Below are positions 4,186 through 5,045 of a stretch of DNA of 5,045 bases, piece by piece (positions within the stretch are counted from its first letter, which is position 1; every line of letters starts with the position of its first letter). Under the pieces are notes generated by a model. It saw only the letters and a program-made list of their open reading frames with translations, made no database searches and had not been told where the DNA came from. This DNA comes from an uncultured Dechloromonas sp. (GTDB lineage: Bacteria > Pseudomonadota > Gammaproteobacteria > Burkholderiales > Rhodocyclaceae). A program made the translations under genes and the position numbers. The stretch covers positions 1-5,045 of the forward strand of contig CAMKYP010000312.1 in assembly GCA_946477505.1 (NCBI GenBank), written 5' to 3'.

Positions 4186-5045
4186 ATGGCGCTGGCCATC
4201 GCCCACAGTCGCGGACTGGATGGCCTGAACGCCCCGCCGGTCGTCGTCGAAGCCCACCTGGCCAGCGGCCTGCCCAGCTTCACGCTGGTTGGGCTGCCCG
4301 ATACCGAGGTCAAGGAAGCACGCGACCGGGTACGCGCCGCCATCGTCAATTCCGGCTTCGAATTTCCCAACAAACGCATCACTGTCAATCTGGCGCCGGC
4401 CGATCTGCCCAAGGAATCCGGGCGCTTCGACCTGCCCATCGCGCTCGGCATCCTGGCCGCCAGTGGACAGATCCCGGCCACCGACCTGGCCTCCTACGAA
4501 TTCGCCGGCGAGTTATCGCTATCCGGTGAACTGCGTCCGATCCGCGGGGCGCTGGCCATGGCGCTGCAGACCCAGGAGGAAGGCAAAGCCTTCATCCTGC
4601 CCGAGGAAAGCGCCCGCGAAGCGGCGCTGACCGGCGCCGCCCGCATCCTGGCCGCCCGCTCGCTGCTCGGCGTCTGTGCCCACCTGGCGGACCGCGAACA
4701 TCTGCCGACGGCCGTGGCGGCCGGTTCACCGAACTATCGCCCGGCCATCCACGATCTTGCCGATGTGCGCGGCCAGGCGCAGGCCAAGCGGGCGCTCGAG
4801 ATCGCCGCGGCCGGTTCGCATTCGCTCCTGATGCTCGGCCCGCCCGGTTCGGGAAAATCGATGCTCGCCGCACGCCTGCCCGGCCTGATGCCGGACCTCG
4901 ACAATGCGGCGGCCAAGAGTTCGGCGGCCGTCCTGTCGCTGGTCGGCCAGTTCCGCCCCGAGGCTTTCGGCCTTCGCCCCTATCGCCAGCCGCACCACAC
5001 GGCCTCGGCCGTTGCCCTGGTCGGCGGCGGCAATCCGCCGCGCCC
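4186..5045 (+). CDS. comM: ComM/YifB Mg-chelatase-like AAA+ ATPase, 3'-truncated by window edge
   Basis: The first 286 codons of a YifB/ComM protein (relatives about 500 aa); the frame is open to the window end. In naturally competent bacteria ComM is a hexameric helicase that drives branch migration while donor DNA is integrated; in other species its role is less clear. The N-terminal domain (about 1-175) shows the family blocks LPSFTLVGLPDTEVKEARDR (29-48) and NLAPADLPKESGRFDLPIA (68-86). The AAA+ domain begins around DVRGQAQAKRALEIAAAG (193-210), with Walker A GPPGSGKS at 218-225 and the conserved PYRQPHHTASAVALVGGG block (265-282). Walker B and the C-terminus lie outside the window. The ATG at 4186 gives the family N-terminus (MALAIAHSRG). 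No clear Shine-Dalgarno precedes it, so translation may depend on coupling to ubiK. Confidence 0.94.
   Translation, partial: MALAIAHSRGLDGLNAPPVVVEAHLASGLPSFTLVGLPDTEVKEARDRVRAAIVNSGFEFPNKRITVNLAPADLPKESGRFDLPIALGILAASGQIPATDLASYEFAGELSLSGELRPIRGALAMALQTQEEGKAFILPEESAREAALTGAARILAARSLLGVCAHLADREHLPTAVAAGSPNYRPAIHDLADVRGQAQAKRALEIAAAGSHSLLMLGPPGSGKSMLAARLPGLMPDLDNAAAKSSAAVLSLVGQFRPEAFGLRPYRQPHHTASAVALVGGGNPPR

Noticed and set aside
3783..4481. 232-codon open frame on the minus strand across ubiK and the start of comM
   Set aside because: Opposite two well-supported conserved genes; no family features seen.

Overview
The window looks like ordinary chromosomal DNA from a GC-rich proteobacterium, most likely a betaproteobacterium of the Rhodocyclales type (Dechloromonas/Azonexus/Azoarcus-like). 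This is inferred from codon and GC character, the protein sequences, and the pairing of a glnK-amtB operon with a divergent ubiK-comM pair. I recall the same neighbourhood in Pseudomonas (amtB-glnK beside a ubiK-like and a comM-like gene). The species cannot be fixed without a search.

Layout: (1) 3-845, plus strand: the C-terminal part of a PAS-GGDEF diguanylate cyclase whose start lies before the window. (2) 844-873: a strong intrinsic terminator for minus-strand transcription. (3) 3690 down to 901, minus strand: a three-gene operon of a TorF-family outer-membrane porin, a GlnK-type PII signalling protein and an AmtB ammonium channel. An unusual GC-rich hairpin lies between the first two genes. 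(4) 3691-3932: a divergent control region. (5) 3933-5045, plus strand: ubiK (ubiquinone biosynthesis accessory factor), followed 10 bases later by the first 286 codons of comM/yifB, which runs off the window end.

The most informative part is the control region. Reading toward the operon it holds one good and two weaker NtrC-type enhancer boxes, an exact IHF-consensus site and a near-consensus sigma-54 promoter, with the spacing expected of a nitrogen-limitation promoter. The operon would then make an outer-membrane pore, an inner-membrane ammonium channel and the PII protein that gates it, all under nitrogen starvation. The AmtB and GlnK residues needed for conduction, gating and uridylylation are present.

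I see no mobile element, CRISPR array, tRNA or rRNA. No radically new system is evident. The points worth following are the porin at the head of an ammonium-uptake operon, the Ala/Pro-rich extracytoplasmic N-terminus of AmtB, and the intergenic hairpin.
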